From Methylobacterium aerolatum (lineage in GTDB: Bacteria; Pseudomonadota; Alphaproteobacteria; Rhizobiales; Beijerinckiaceae), in the NCBI RefSeq assembly GCF_022179085.1, contig NZ_BPQE01000027.1, positions 55,042-119,041 on the forward strand: a DNA stretch of 64,000 nucleotides, in the 5' to 3' direction. Positions within the stretch are counted from its first letter, which is position 1. Each line of letters starts with the position of its first letter. The position numbers were made by a program, and so were the translations under genes. The notes beneath the pieces are model-generated. The model ran no database searches, had not been told where the DNA came from, and worked only from the letters and a program-made list of their open reading frames with translations. This document shows, one piece after another, positions 39,731-48,794 of the stretch.

Positions 39731-41236
39731 TCAATCCTCGTCGGCCTTCCAGTCGAAGGAGCGTTCCACCGCCCGGCTCCACATCGCCGCGGTGGTCTCC
39801 CGGCGGCCGGCATCCATCTGAGGGGTCCAGCGCTTGTCGACGCCCCAGTTGCGCTTGAGGTCGTCGAGGCCCTTCCAGTAGCCGACCGCGAGGCCGGCGA
39901 CGTAGGCGGCGCCCAGCGCCGTCGTCTCGGAGACCTTCGGGCGGACCACCGGCACGTCGAGGATGTCGGCCTGGAACTGCATCAGCGTCCCGTTGGCGAC
40001 CATGCCTCCGTCGGCCCGCAACTCCTTCACGGGAATGCCGGAATCCTTCGCCATGGCGGCCAGCACCTCGCGGGTCTGGAAGGCGGTCGCCTCCAGCACG
40101 GAGCGGGCGATGTGGCCGCGGTTGGCGTAGCGGGTCAGGCCGATGATCAGGCCGCGCGCGCCCTCGTTCCAGTGCGGCGCGTAGAGGCCGGAGAAGGCGG
40201 GCACGAAGTAGACGCCGCCATTGTCCTCGACCGTGGCGGCGAGGCTCTCGACCTCGGCCGAGTCCTTGATCATGTGCAGGTTGTCGCGCAGCCACTGCAC
40301 CAGGGCGCCGGTGATGGCGATGGAGCCTTCGAGCGCATAGACCGGCTTCTGCCCGTCGAGGCGGTAGCCGAGGGTGGTCACGAGACCGGCCTTCGAGGGC
40401 ACCGCCTCCTCGCCGGTGTTCATCAGCGCGAAGCAGCCGGTGCCGTAGGTGTTCTTGGCCTCGCCGGGGGTAAAGCAGGTCTGGCCGAACAGGGCCGCCT
40501 GCTGGTCGCCGAGGATGCCCGCGATGGGCACGCCCGCGAAATCGCCTGTCGCCTCGCCGTAGACCTCGCTGGAGGAGACGATTCTGGGCAGCATCGCCCG
40601 GGGGATGCCGAATTCCCTGAGCATCCCCTCGTCCCACTCAAGGGTCTTCAGGGACATCAGCTGCGTGCGGCTGGCATTGGTGACGTCGGTGGCGTGGAGG
40701 CCGCCGTCGGGGCCGCCGGTGAGGTTCCACAGGAGCCACGTGTCGACGTTTCCGAACAGCACGTCGCCCGCCTCCGCCTTGGCCAGCGCGCCCTCCACAT
40801 GGTCGAGGAGCCAGCGCAGCTTGAGGCCGGAGAAGTAGCTCGCCAGCGGCAGGCCGGTGAGGTCGCGGAACCGGTCGCGCCCGCCCTGGTGGGCGAATTC
40901 CGACACGAGACGGTCGTTGCGGGTATCCTGCCAGACCAGGGCGTTGTGCAGGGGCTTGCCGGTCTTGGCGTCCCAGATGACTGTGGTCTCGCGCTGGTTG
41001 GTGATGCCGATGGCCGCGAGGTCCTTCGGGTTCAGGTTCCCCTTGGCCAGCGCGTCGCGCATCACCTTCTGCGTCTTCGCCCAGATCTCGGCGGCGTCGT
41101 GCTCGACATGGCCGGGGGCGGGGTAGATCTGCGCGTGTTCTTCCTGCGCGAGCGTGATCACCGTGCCTTCACGGTCGAACACCATGAAGCGGGTGCTGGT
41201 GGTGCCCTGGTCGATGGCCCCGACGTAACGGCTCAT
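39731..41236 (-). CDS. glpK: glycerol kinase
   Basis: A 501-residue FGGY kinase that phosphorylates glycerol with ATP. Family motifs include [18 protein letters not shown] at the ATP-binding N-terminus, [58 protein letters not shown] and the C-terminal [19 protein letters not shown]. Full length. It sits between glpD and glpF on the same strand, with a dispersed repeat on each side. Confidence 0.98.
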   Translation of the reverse strand: MSRYVGAIDQGTTSTRFMVFDREGTVITLAQEEHAQIYPAPGHVEHDAAEIWAKTQKVMRDALAKGNLNPKDLAAIGITNQRETTVIWDAKTGKPLHNALVWQDTRNDRLVSEFAHQGGRDRFRDLTGLPLASYFSGLKLRWLLDHVEGALAKAEAGDVLFGNVDTWLLWNLTGGPDGGLHATDVTNASRTQLMSLKTLEWDEGMLREFGIPRAMLPRIVSSSEVYGEATGDFAGVPIAGILGDQQAALFGQTCFTPGEAKNTYGTGCFALMNTGEEAVPSKAGLVTTLGYRLDGQKPVYALEGSIAITGALVQWLRDNLHMIKDSAEVESLAATVEDNGGVYFVPAFSGLYAPHWNEGARGLIIGLTRYANRGHIARSVLEATAFQTREVLAAMAKDSGIPVKELRADGGMVANGTLMQFQADILDVPVVRPKVSETTALGAAYVAGLAVGYWKGLDDLKRNWGVDKRWTPQMDAGRRETTAAMWSRAVERSFDWKADED

Positions 41237-41313
41237 CGTCTCCTCCTTCGTAACGTTTCTTATGCCTCCCCCTCGTTGCGAGGGGAGATCTCAGTCGAAC
41301 CCGATCGTCTCGG

Positions 41314-41407
41314 CGTCTCTGCGCGCGCCAGCGAAGCAATCCGGGGAGACGCCTCGCCTTCGGAAAGTCCCGTTGCCCGGGTTTGCTTCGCTGCGCTCGC
41401 AAGGACG
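41314..41407. repeat. dispersed palindrome, degenerate copy
   Basis: CGTCTCTGCGCGCGCCAGCG ... TTGCTTCGCTGCGCTCGCAA is a decayed member of the CGTCATTGCGAGC family, located between glpD and glpK. Confidence 0.7.
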
Positions 41408-41424
41408 GTGTGGTCGGTGGCGCG

Positions 41425-42957
41425 TCACGCCGCCTCGGCGCGCCGCGCGAGATACGCTTCGAGCCGGGCGGCGCTCTCCTGGCCCGTGCGGAGCCCGAGC
41501 TTGGAGCGCCGCCACAGGATGTCCTCGGCGGTCACCGCCCACTCGTTGCGGCGCAGGTAATCCACCTCCGCCGCCGTCAGGCCGCCGTCGAAGGCTTCGC
41601 CGAGGTCGGCGAGGGAGGTCGCGCTGCCGAGAAGGTCGTCCACGCGGGTCCCGTAGGCGCGGGCAAGCCGCCGGGCGAGTTCCTCCGGCAGGAAGGGGCG
41701 ACGGCGGCGCAGGTCGGCGAGGAAGGTGTCGAAGTCGGCATCCTTCATGTCGCCGCCGGGCAGGATCCCCTCTCCGGTCCAGGCGGGCTTGAGATGCGGG
41801 AAGTACGGCGCCAGTTTCTCCAGCGCGTGCTCGGCGAGGCGCCGGTAGGTCGTGATCTTGCCGCCGAAGACCGAGAGCACCGGCAGGCGACCGCCCGCAT
41901 CCTCCACGTCGAGGACGTAGTCGCGGGTGACGGCGGAAGCGTTCGCGGCTGCGTCGTCGTAGAGCGGGCGCACGCCGGAATAGCTCCACACCACGTCCGC
42001 CGGGCCGATCTTTGTGGCGAAGGACCGGTTGATGCAGGAGCAGAGGTAGTCGGTCTCTTCGGGGGAGATCGTCACCGGGCCGGGCTCGCCCTCGTACGGC
42101 ACGTCGGTGGTGCCGATGAGCGTGAAGTCGTGCTCATAGGGAATGGCGAAGATGATGCGCTTGTCGGGCTGCTGCAGGATGTAGGCTTGGTCGCCCTCGA
42201 AGAGCTTGGGCACCACGATGTGGCTGCCCTTGATGAGGCGCACGGCGGCCCGGGAATTGACCCCCAGCGTGCCGCCGAGCGTCTTGCTCACCCACGGACC
42301 GGCGGCGTTGACGACCGCCCGGGCGCGCACGGTGCGCTCCCCGCCCGTGCGCTCGTCGCGCAGGTGGGCCACCCAGAGGTCGCCCTCGCGCCGGGCCGAG
42401 ACGACGCCCGTCCGGGTCAGCACCTCGGCGCCGTGCCGGGTGGCGTCCATGGCGTTCAGCACCACGAGGCGGCTGTCCTCGACCCAGCAATCCGAATAGA
42501 GGAAGCCCTTGGTCAGCCGGTCCTGGAGCGGGCGGCCCACCGGAGACCGGCGGAGGTTGACCGATTCCGAACCCGGCAACGTGCGCAGGCGCGCCAAGTG
42601 GTCGTAAAGGAAAAGCCCGAGGCGCAGCAGCCACGCCGGGCGCAGACCCTCGTCGTGCGGCAGGACGAAGCGCAGGGGCCAGATGACGTGGGGGGCGAGG
42701 CGGAGCAGGCGCTCGCGCTCGGCCAGGGCCTCGCGGACGAGACGGAACTCGTAATACTCGAGGTAGCGCAGGCCGCCGTGGATCAGCTTCGTCGACGATG
42801 ACGACGTGAAGCCGGCGAGGTCGCCGCGCTCCGCGAGCAGGACGGAGAGGCCGCGACCGGCGGCGTCCCGGGCGATGCCGGTGCCGTTGATCCCGCCGCC
42901 GACGACGAGAAGATCGTACGCGTCGGGCTCTCCGCGCGGGGGCGAGGCGGTCGCCAT
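41425..42957 (-). CDS. glpD: aerobic glycerol-3-phosphate dehydrogenase
   Basis: A 510-residue FAD enzyme that oxidises glycerol-3-phosphate to dihydroxyacetone phosphate at the membrane and passes electrons to quinone. The FAD-binding N-terminus is LLVVGGGINGTGIARDAAG. SSTKLIHGGLRYLEYYEFRL, VNAAGPWV, IGTTDVPYEG, SGVRPLYDD and GGKITTYRRLAEHALE follow. The C-terminal DAO domain is complete. Confidence 0.98.
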   Translation of the reverse strand: MATASPPRGEPDAYDLLVVGGGINGTGIARDAAGRGLSVLLAERGDLAGFTSSSSTKLIHGGLRYLEYYEFRLVREALAERERLLRLAPHVIWPLRFVLPHDEGLRPAWLLRLGLFLYDHLARLRTLPGSESVNLRRSPVGRPLQDRLTKGFLYSDCWVEDSRLVVLNAMDATRHGAEVLTRTGVVSARREGDLWVAHLRDERTGGERTVRARAVVNAAGPWVSKTLGGTLGVNSRAAVRLIKGSHIVVPKLFEGDQAYILQQPDKRIIFAIPYEHDFTLIGTTDVPYEGEPGPVTISPEETDYLCSCINRSFATKIGPADVVWSYSGVRPLYDDAAANASAVTRDYVLDVEDAGGRLPVLSVFGGKITTYRRLAEHALEKLAPYFPHLKPAWTGEGILPGGDMKDADFDTFLADLRRRRPFLPEELARRLARAYGTRVDDLLGSATSLADLGEAFDGGLTAAEVDYLRRNEWAVTAEDILWRRSKLGLRTGQESAARLEAYLARRAEAA

Positions 42958-43031
42958 GGCTTCCTCCGTTTATCCGTTGGCCGTGATCCTACCCCCGATT
43001 CGTATTTTCGCAAGCGAAAGTTGAATGTTCG

Positions 43032-43832
43032 TTATGAGTCATCGGCCACGGCCAGGGCTACTCCCTCCCGTTCGAGCAGGGTGACGATGGCGGCTGGCGG
43101 CGGCCGGTCGGTGAAGAAGGTGTCGATCTGCGAGAGATGGCCCGCCTGCACCAGCGGGCGGCGGGTGAACTTGGTGTGGTCGGCCACGAGGAAGGTCCGC
43201 TTGGCATGGGCGAGGATCGCCTGCGTCGCCCGCACCTCCTCGTAGTCGTAGTCGAGGAGCGCGCCGTCGGCGTCGATGCCGCTGATGCCGATCACCGCCA
43301 CGTCGACGCGGAACTGGCCGAGGGTGTCGCAGGTGAGTTGTCCGAGGACAGCGCCGTCCCGGTTGCGCACGGTGCCGCCCGCCACGACGATGCGGAAGGC
43401 CGTGATGTCCGCGAGCGACAGGGCGACGTGCAGGTTATTGGTGACGACGCTCAGGTCGTCGTGCCGGATCAGCTCCCGCGCCACCGCCTCGGGCGTCGTG
43501 CCGATGTTGATGAACACCGAGCAGTGCGAGGGGATGCGGCTCGCGGCCAGCCGCCCGATGCGGGTCTTCTCCGCCAGCAGCGTGACCTGCCGGTCGGCGT
43601 AGTCGATGTTCTCGACGCTGGAGGGCAGGCCGCCGCCGCCCCGGTAGCGCTCCAGCCGCCCCTCGGCGCTGAGCTCGTTGAGGTCCCGCCGGATCGTCTG
43701 GACTGTCACGCCGAACTGGAGCGCCAGGGCCTCGATGGTCATGAAGCCGCGCTGGCGCACGGCGACCACGATCGCGTCCCGCCGCGCCTCGACGTTTCCC
43801 GCCTCGACCCGGCCCTCGTTCGGTTGGACCAC
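43032..43832 (-). CDS. glpR: DeoR-family repressor of glycerol genes
   Basis: A 266-residue DeoR-type regulator. N-terminal helix-turn-helix: GFMTIEALALQFGVTVQTIRRDLNELSA. The sugar-phosphate-binding domain has INIGTTPEAVARELI, VAVIGISGIDADG and FLVADHTKFTRRPLV. The start is a GTG at 43832 preceded by GGGGAGG. It lies just upstream of glpD on the same strand, so it most likely represses the cluster until glycerol-3-phosphate is present. Confidence 0.93.
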   Translation of the reverse strand: MVQPNEGRVEAGNVEARRDAIVVAVRQRGFMTIEALALQFGVTVQTIRRDLNELSAEGRLERYRGGGGLPSSVENIDYADRQVTLLAEKTRIGRLAASRIPSHCSVFINIGTTPEAVARELIRHDDLSVVTNNLHVALSLADITAFRIVVAGGTVRNRDGAVLGQLTCDTLGQFRVDVAVIGISGIDADGALLDYDYEEVRATQAILAHAKRTFLVADHTKFTRRPLVQAGHLSQIDTFFTDRPPPAAIVTLLEREGVALAVADDS

Positions 43833-43925
43833 GCGCCCTCCCCTTCGTTTTCGCTTCGCAACATGTCCGCCTGCGATCCTGCGGAATCGCCGCGGGGGGA
43901 GCAACGGCCCGGCCGTGTCGCCCCC

Positions 43926-43956
43926 ACGAAAAAGGCCCGCCGGATCGGCGGGCCTG
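43926..43956 (-). terminator. rho-independent terminator
   Basis: Inverted arms AGGCCCGCC/GGCGGGCCT (43933-43941 and 43947-43955), followed on the minus strand by TTTTT. It ends transcription of the small His-rich exported peptide gene. Confidence 0.85.
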
Positions 43957-44005
43957 CGACGTTCTGCGATGCGGCGGCCGGGGGACGACCTCCGGCCGGC
44001 CGGCC

Positions 44006-44269
44006 TCACATGCCGTGACGCATCGAGCGGCGGTGATGCATCTTGCGATGGTGGTGGTGCATCCGCTTGTGCATGGTGCGCTTGCGCATCATCGGGCGGG
44101 CCATCGGCGCGCCGGGAGCCTCCATCGCGGCGCCCTGAGCGGCCCGCTCCATCCCGCCGCGCGGACCACCGGCCTGGGAGCCCGACATGTTGTAGGGCGA
44201 GCCGCCCTGGGCGAAGGCCGAGCCGGCGATCAGGCTGAGCGCCGCGGCGCCGATCAGAAGAATCCTCAT
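44006..44269 (-). CDS. exported Met/His-rich small protein
   Basis: An 87-residue precursor. Signal peptide RILLIGAAALSLIAGSAFAQ, a Gly/Ala/Met-rich middle, and a C-terminus crowded with His, Met, Arg and Lys (MHKRMHHHHRKMHHRRSMRH). The ATG at 44269 is favoured by AAGGA at proper spacing; a second ATG lies two codons upstream. The His/Met tail suggests metal binding in the periplasm, inferred from composition alone. Confidence 0.72.
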   Translation of the reverse strand: MRILLIGAAALSLIAGSAFAQGGSPYNMSGSQAGGPRGGMERAAQGAAMEAPGAPMARPMMRKRTMHKRMHHHHRKMHHRRSMRHGM

Positions 44270-44465
44270 GTGCATTGTCCTTCGTTGACAACAGCGCGTC
44301 GCGAACGGGAAGCGTCGCCGCCGTTGCCTCGTGAAACCCGCTGGGAGGAATTGGTTCCGCTCGCGTTGCCTTTGCCCACAGGATCGGCGGCGGAGATTGG
44401 CGATTGCGCCGGAGCGATCTATCACGCTGTCTCAACGAACGTCTCATCCGGCCAGGGAGGGCTCG

Positions 44466-45017
44466 GTGTCGGCCCCACGCGCGGCGTCCCAGGCGAGCGC
44501 CTACCTGCTCCTCGACATCGCCGGCACGGAATGCGCCCTGCCCCGCTCGGCGGCGGCCGAGGTGCTGCCCCTGCCCGCCCTGAGCCGCCCTCCGGCCGAC
44601 GGCGGCTGGCTCCTCGGCTTCGCCAACCTCGGCGGCCGGGCGCTGCCGGTCCTCGACCTCGCCCGCTTCCTCGGGTTGCGGGAGGGCGAAGCCGCCGCCG
44701 GGCTCTACGCCCACCTCGTCCTCGCGGGCGACCGGTCCCTCGCGTGGCTCGTCGACCGGGTCGTGGACCTCGTGAGCGTCCCTGAGGAGGCCCACCGCGC
44801 GGCGGAGCGGGAGGCGAGCCTGAACGGGTGCGTCGCCGGCGCGGTCGCCCTCGGCGACCGCCTCGTCCCCGTCCTCGATCCCGCGCGTCTGCTCACCGCC
44901 GCCGAGGCCGCCCGCATCGCGGCGCAGACCCGCGCCGCCGAGGCCCGCCTCGCCGCCGTTCCCGAGATCCTTGCCGACTCCTCTCCCGATCCATCTCCCC
45001 TTGGCCCGCCGGGCTGA
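44466..45017 (+). CDS. CheW-like coupling protein (WspB position)
   Basis: A 183-residue CheW-domain protein: YLLLDIAGTECALPRSAAAEVLPLP, then WLLGFANLGGRALPVLDLARFLG and VAGAVALGDRLVPVLDPARLL. The GTG at 44466 has GGGAGG upstream. It is the first gene of a chemosensory operon on the plus strand. CheW proteins link receptors to CheA. Confidence 0.85.
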   Translation: MSAPRAASQASAYLLLDIAGTECALPRSAAAEVLPLPALSRPPADGGWLLGFANLGGRALPVLDLARFLGLREGEAAAGLYAHLVLAGDRSLAWLVDRVVDLVSVPEEAHRAAEREASLNGCVAGAVALGDRLVPVLDPARLLTAAEAARIAAQTRAAEARLAAVPEILADSSPDPSPLGPPG

Positions 45018-45022
45018 CGCGC

Positions 45023-46537
45023 ATGAGCCGCCAGGGCCGCCAGGGCCGCGATCTCCACGCCGATCCGGCCTTCCCCGCGCTGAAAACGCGCCTGATCGCG
45101 CGCACGGGCCACGCCTACTACGCCGACAAGGACGACCTGCTCCTCGACCGTCTCCACCGGCGCCTCCGGGCGACGGGCCTCGCCGACCTCGCCACCTACG
45201 CCGCCCTCCTGTCCGACCTCGCCCGGGGCGAGGAGGAATGGAGGAAACTGGAGGCCGAGATCACCATCGGCGAGACCTTCTTCTTCCGCTACAGCGAGCA
45301 GTTCACGGCGCTGAGGACGACGATCCTGCCGGGTCTCGTCGAGGCGCGGGCCCGGGAGAAGGTCCTCAGGATCTGGAGCGCGGGCTGCTCCACCGGGGCG
45401 GAGCCGTATTCGCTCGCGATTCTCGTGCGGGAGCTTCTGGGCGAGGCCCTGCCCGACTGGCGGGTGAGCATCCTCGGCACGGATATCAGCATCGAGGCGT
45501 TGGCGACGGCGCGGGCGGCGGAATACGGCCGGTGGGCGCTGCGGACGATGCCGCCGGAAGAGCGCCTGCGCTATTTCAGTCATCTCCCCGCCCGGCCGGG
45601 CGTCCGCCGCGAGGGAGGCTTCGCCCTGCGGCCGGAGTTCCGGGAGATGGTGCGCTTCGCCCGGGGCAACCTCCTCGCCCTGGCCCAGCCCGGTGCCGTC
45701 GAGGGTGAGCCGTACGACCTGATCCTCTGCCGCAACGTCCTCATCTATTTCGACGCCGCGACGGTGCTGCGGGTGGTGCGCGGCCTCGGCCAGCGGCTGC
45801 GGCCCGACGGATGGCTGCTGCTCGGCCATGCCGAGCCGAACCCTGCCTTCTCGGCCTTCCTCGATCCGCTGAGCCTGCCCGGCACCGTCGCCTACCGGCC
45901 CGGCGGCCTCGGCGCCCCGCCCGTCCTGGCGCCCGACTGTCCCGCCGCGTTCGCGCCCCCGCCGTTCATCCCGGCCGATCCGCCGGAGGTCCACGCCGCA
46001 CTGTCCGCCGTCTTGCCTCTGCCGGCCCCCTTGCCCGCGCCGACCGGAGTGACCGGGGAGGCCGGGCCGTCGGGTGATGGTCTGCCCGAGGTCCTCGAAC
46101 CGGAGGAGGCGATCGCCCGCGTCCGCGCCCTGGCCGACGCGGGGGAGAGCGGAGCGGCGTGGCGGGCCCTGCGGGAGGCCATCGTCACGGAGCCGATGAA
46201 TCCGCGCCTGCGCTTCTACGAGGGCCTCGTGGCCGGGAGCCTCGGGCGGGAGGCGGAGGCGGAACGCGCGCTGCGGGCGGCGCTCTACCTCGACCGCGAC
46301 TTCGTGATGGCGCACTACCATCTCGGGATGATGCTCCTCGCTCAGGAGCGGTGGAGCGAAGCCCGGCGCACCCTCGACAACGCCCGCGCCCTGAGCCAAG
46401 CCCTCCCGCCCGATGCGCCCCTGCCCGAGGGGGACGGGGCGCTGGCCGCGGACGTGGCCGGCGGCGTAGCGCTCGCCCTGGCGACGGTGGCGTCGAGCCG
46501 GGCCGGGGATCGTGAGACGATGCGGGGTCCGGCGTGA
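45023..46537 (+). CDS. CheR-type receptor methyltransferase with C-terminal TPR (WspC-like)
   Basis: 504 residues. A CheR N-terminal helical part (about 15-75) is followed by the SAM-dependent methyltransferase domain (ITIGETFFFRYSEQF, RIWSAGCSTGAEPYSLAI, ILGTDISIEALATARAAEYG, DLILCRNVLIYFD). A Pro-rich linker leads to TPR-like repeats (about 375-480: RFYEGLVAGSLGREAEAERA, MAHYHLGMMLLAQERWSEA). The CheR-TPR fusion is a mark of Wsp-type systems, where it methylates receptor glutamates. Confidence 0.93.
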   Translation: MSRQGRQGRDLHADPAFPALKTRLIARTGHAYYADKDDLLLDRLHRRLRATGLADLATYAALLSDLARGEEEWRKLEAEITIGETFFFRYSEQFTALRTTILPGLVEARAREKVLRIWSAGCSTGAEPYSLAILVRELLGEALPDWRVSILGTDISIEALATARAAEYGRWALRTMPPEERLRYFSHLPARPGVRREGGFALRPEFREMVRFARGNLLALAQPGAVEGEPYDLILCRNVLIYFDAATVLRVVRGLGQRLRPDGWLLLGHAEPNPAFSAFLDPLSLPGTVAYRPGGLGAPPVLAPDCPAAFAPPPFIPADPPEVHAALSAVLPLPAPLPAPTGVTGEAGPSGDGLPEVLEPEEAIARVRALADAGESGAAWRALREAIVTEPMNPRLRFYEGLVAGSLGREAEAERALRAALYLDRDFVMAHYHLGMMLLAQERWSEARRTLDNARALSQALPPDAPLPEGDGALAADVAGGVALALATVASSRAGDRETMRGPA

Positions 46538-47085
46538 CGAGAGTGGATCCGACCGAGGCCGGCGCGCAGAGCCGGGGAGCCGCCCGCAGCCGCGACCTCA
46601 TCGCGGCGCGCACCCTGGCGCTGGCCCGGCGCCGGGAGGGCGATGAGACCCGCGAGACGCCTACGACGCCCTTCCTCGTCTGCGCCTGCGGCGAGGACCG
46701 GTTCGGGATTCCCCTGGCGCGGGTGGCGCGGGTGATGGCCGGGCGGCCCTGCACGCCCGTGCCCGGCGCCGACCCGGCCGTGTCCGGCCTCGTCGCCCTG
46801 TCCGGCCGGATCGTCGGCGTCGTGGGCCTCGGCCGCGCCCTCGGCCGCCCCGCCCCGGACGACCCGGAGGAGGGCCATCTCGTGGTGCTGAGGGGCGAGC
46901 CGCCCGTCGCCCTCGCCGTCGGCCGCGCGCTCGGCATCGTCCAGGCCGCCGCCGGGCCGGAGGCGCCCGCCGGCACCACCCCCCTGGGAAACGGCCACGC
47001 ACCGGGCTATGTCCCGGCGGCCGCCGGCCAGCCCGATTTCGTCATCGTCGATCCTTCGCCGCTGCTCCGGAGATTGCTGCCCTGA
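46534..47085 (+). CDS. second CheW-like coupling protein (WspD position)
   Basis: 183 residues with a charged N-terminal extension of about 45 residues and a CheW domain (FLVCACGEDRFGIPLARVAR, VSGLVALSGRIVGVVGLGRAL). The GTG start overlaps the cheR stop (GTGA). Two CheW proteins flanking CheR is the arrangement seen in Wsp operons. Confidence 0.87.
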   Translation: MTRVDPTEAGAQSRGAARSRDLIAARTLALARRREGDETRETPTTPFLVCACGEDRFGIPLARVARVMAGRPCTPVPGADPAVSGLVALSGRIVGVVGLGRALGRPAPDDPEEGHLVVLRGEPPVALAVGRALGIVQAAAGPEAPAGTTPLGNGHAPGYVPAAAGQPDFVIVDPSPLLRRLLP

Positions 47086-48782
47086 TGCCAGAGACCCGGA
47101 CCACGACCCTGACCCTGTCCATCGGACGACGCATCCTCCTCGGCTTCTTCGCCATCACGGCGGTGCTCGTGGCGCTCGGGCTCTACGCCATCGGGCAGGT
47201 CGGCGCCGTGCGCGAGACGACCGACCGCATCGTCGCCCGCGACCTGATGATGATGCGCCAGCTCGACGAGCTCGGGAACGAGACCCGGGACCTCGGCGTC
47301 CAGCGGCGCAACGCGGTGATCCACGCCCTCATGAAGGCGCTGGGCCACACCACCCGCGACGTCGACCTCGTGACGCCCTGGCGCAGGACGGCGGAGAAGA
47401 CGGACAAGATCTTCGCGGATTTGATCTCCGAGGCGAACCGGTTCCGGTCCTCGTCGGTCTCCGCCGAGCGGGCCTCCACCTACGAACGGCTGTACGCCTC
47501 CCTGAACCAGGCGCTCGAGATCTACCGGCCCTACCGGGCGGCGAGCGAGACGCAGATCGTCCAGGCGTCCAAGGGCGACGTGCAGGGGATCGAGACCAGC
47601 AACGACGACATCGGGCGGCAGTACGTCGCCACGACCGGTGCCGTCGAGAAGGCGAGGGCCGCCCTCGACGAGAGCGTCGCCGTGGGCCAGAAGGCCGCCA
47701 CCGAGATCTACGACAAGTCGTGGCTGTCGATCCTGCTGACGCTGTCGGCGGCGGTCGCGCTGGCGATGCTCGTGACCTACCTCGTCAGCCGCTCGGTGGT
47801 GCGGCCCCTCACCCGGGTGATGACCTTCGTCGGCACGGTGGGCGACGGCGACCTGACCGGGCGCCTGCGCCTGACCGGCAGCGACGAGATCGGCCGCCTG
47901 GGCCGGACCCTCGACGGCATGGTCGAGAGCCTGTCCGACCTCGCCCGCACCAACCGCTCCGCGACGGCCGACCTGAATGCCGCCGCCGCCGAGATCCGCG
48001 CCTCGGCGCAGGAGCAGGCCGCCTCGGTGGAGGAGCAGTTCGCCGCCGTGCAGGAGACGGCCGCCACCGTGGACGAGATCACCCATTCGGGCGCCCAGAT
48101 CTCCAAGCGGGCGAGCGAGGTGATCGCCACGGCGCAGGCCACCGCCAAGACCTCGCGCCAGGGCCTGCGCGCGGTCTCGGACACCGCCCAGGCCATGGAC
48201 GCGATCCGCGAGCAGGCCGAGGCGGTGGCGGGCAACATCGTCGCCGTGTCGGAGAAGACCCAGGCCATCGGCGAGATCATCGAGAGCGTCAACGACATCT
48301 CGGAGCGGACGCACCTTCTCGCCCTGAACGCGGCCATCGAGGCGGCGGCGGCGGGGGAGAGCGGGCGCAGCTTCGCGGTGGTGGCTTCGGAGATGAAGCT
48401 GCTGGCCGACCAGGCGAAGGCGGCCACCGGGCAGGTGCGCGCGATCCTCGGCGAGATCCAGCGGGGCATCAACACCTCGGTGATGCTGACCGAGGAGGCA
48501 GTGAAGCGCTCGGCCACCGGCAAGGCGCGCTCCGACACGACGCAACGCACGATCGAGGAGATCACGGCGCGAGTGGAGGAGAACGTGCAGACGTTCCAGC
48601 AGATCGTGGCCTCGACCAACCAGCAGCAACTCGGCATCGAGCAGGTCATGGGCGCGCTCCAGAACATCCGACAGGCGAGCCAGCAGACGGCCGCCGGCAC
48701 CCGCGAGGTGGAGGCCGCCTCCGCCAACATGACCGAACTCGCCCAGGCCCTCATGGCCCTGGCGGAACGCTACCGCACCTGA
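47085..48782 (+). CDS. methyl-accepting chemoreceptor
   Basis: A 565-residue membrane receptor. First membrane helix about 11-32 (ILLGFFAITAVLVALGLYAI), a periplasmic four-helix-bundle-like domain (35-205), second helix about 212-235 (LSILLTLSAAVALAMLVTYL), a HAMP domain and a cytoplasmic signalling hairpin with the tip NDISERTHLLALNAAIEAAA and ESGRSFAVVASEMKLLADQA. There is no C-terminal CheR-docking pentapeptide. The start overlaps the preceding stop by one base (TGATG). Ligand unknown. Confidence 0.95.
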   Translation: MPETRTTTLTLSIGRRILLGFFAITAVLVALGLYAIGQVGAVRETTDRIVARDLMMMRQLDELGNETRDLGVQRRNAVIHALMKALGHTTRDVDLVTPWRRTAEKTDKIFADLISEANRFRSSSVSAERASTYERLYASLNQALEIYRPYRAASETQIVQASKGDVQGIETSNDDIGRQYVATTGAVEKARAALDESVAVGQKAATEIYDKSWLSILLTLSAAVALAMLVTYLVSRSVVRPLTRVMTFVGTVGDGDLTGRLRLTGSDEIGRLGRTLDGMVESLSDLARTNRSATADLNAAAAEIRASAQEQAASVEEQFAAVQETAATVDEITHSGAQISKRASEVIATAQATAKTSRQGLRAVSDTAQAMDAIREQAEAVAGNIVAVSEKTQAIGEIIESVNDISERTHLLALNAAIEAAAAGESGRSFAVVASEMKLLADQAKAATGQVRAILGEIQRGINTSVMLTEEAVKRSATGKARSDTTQRTIEEITARVEENVQTFQQIVASTNQQQLGIEQVMGALQNIRQASQQTAAGTREVEAASANMTELAQALMALAERYRT

Positions 48783-48794
48783 GCCGCGGGCCCC

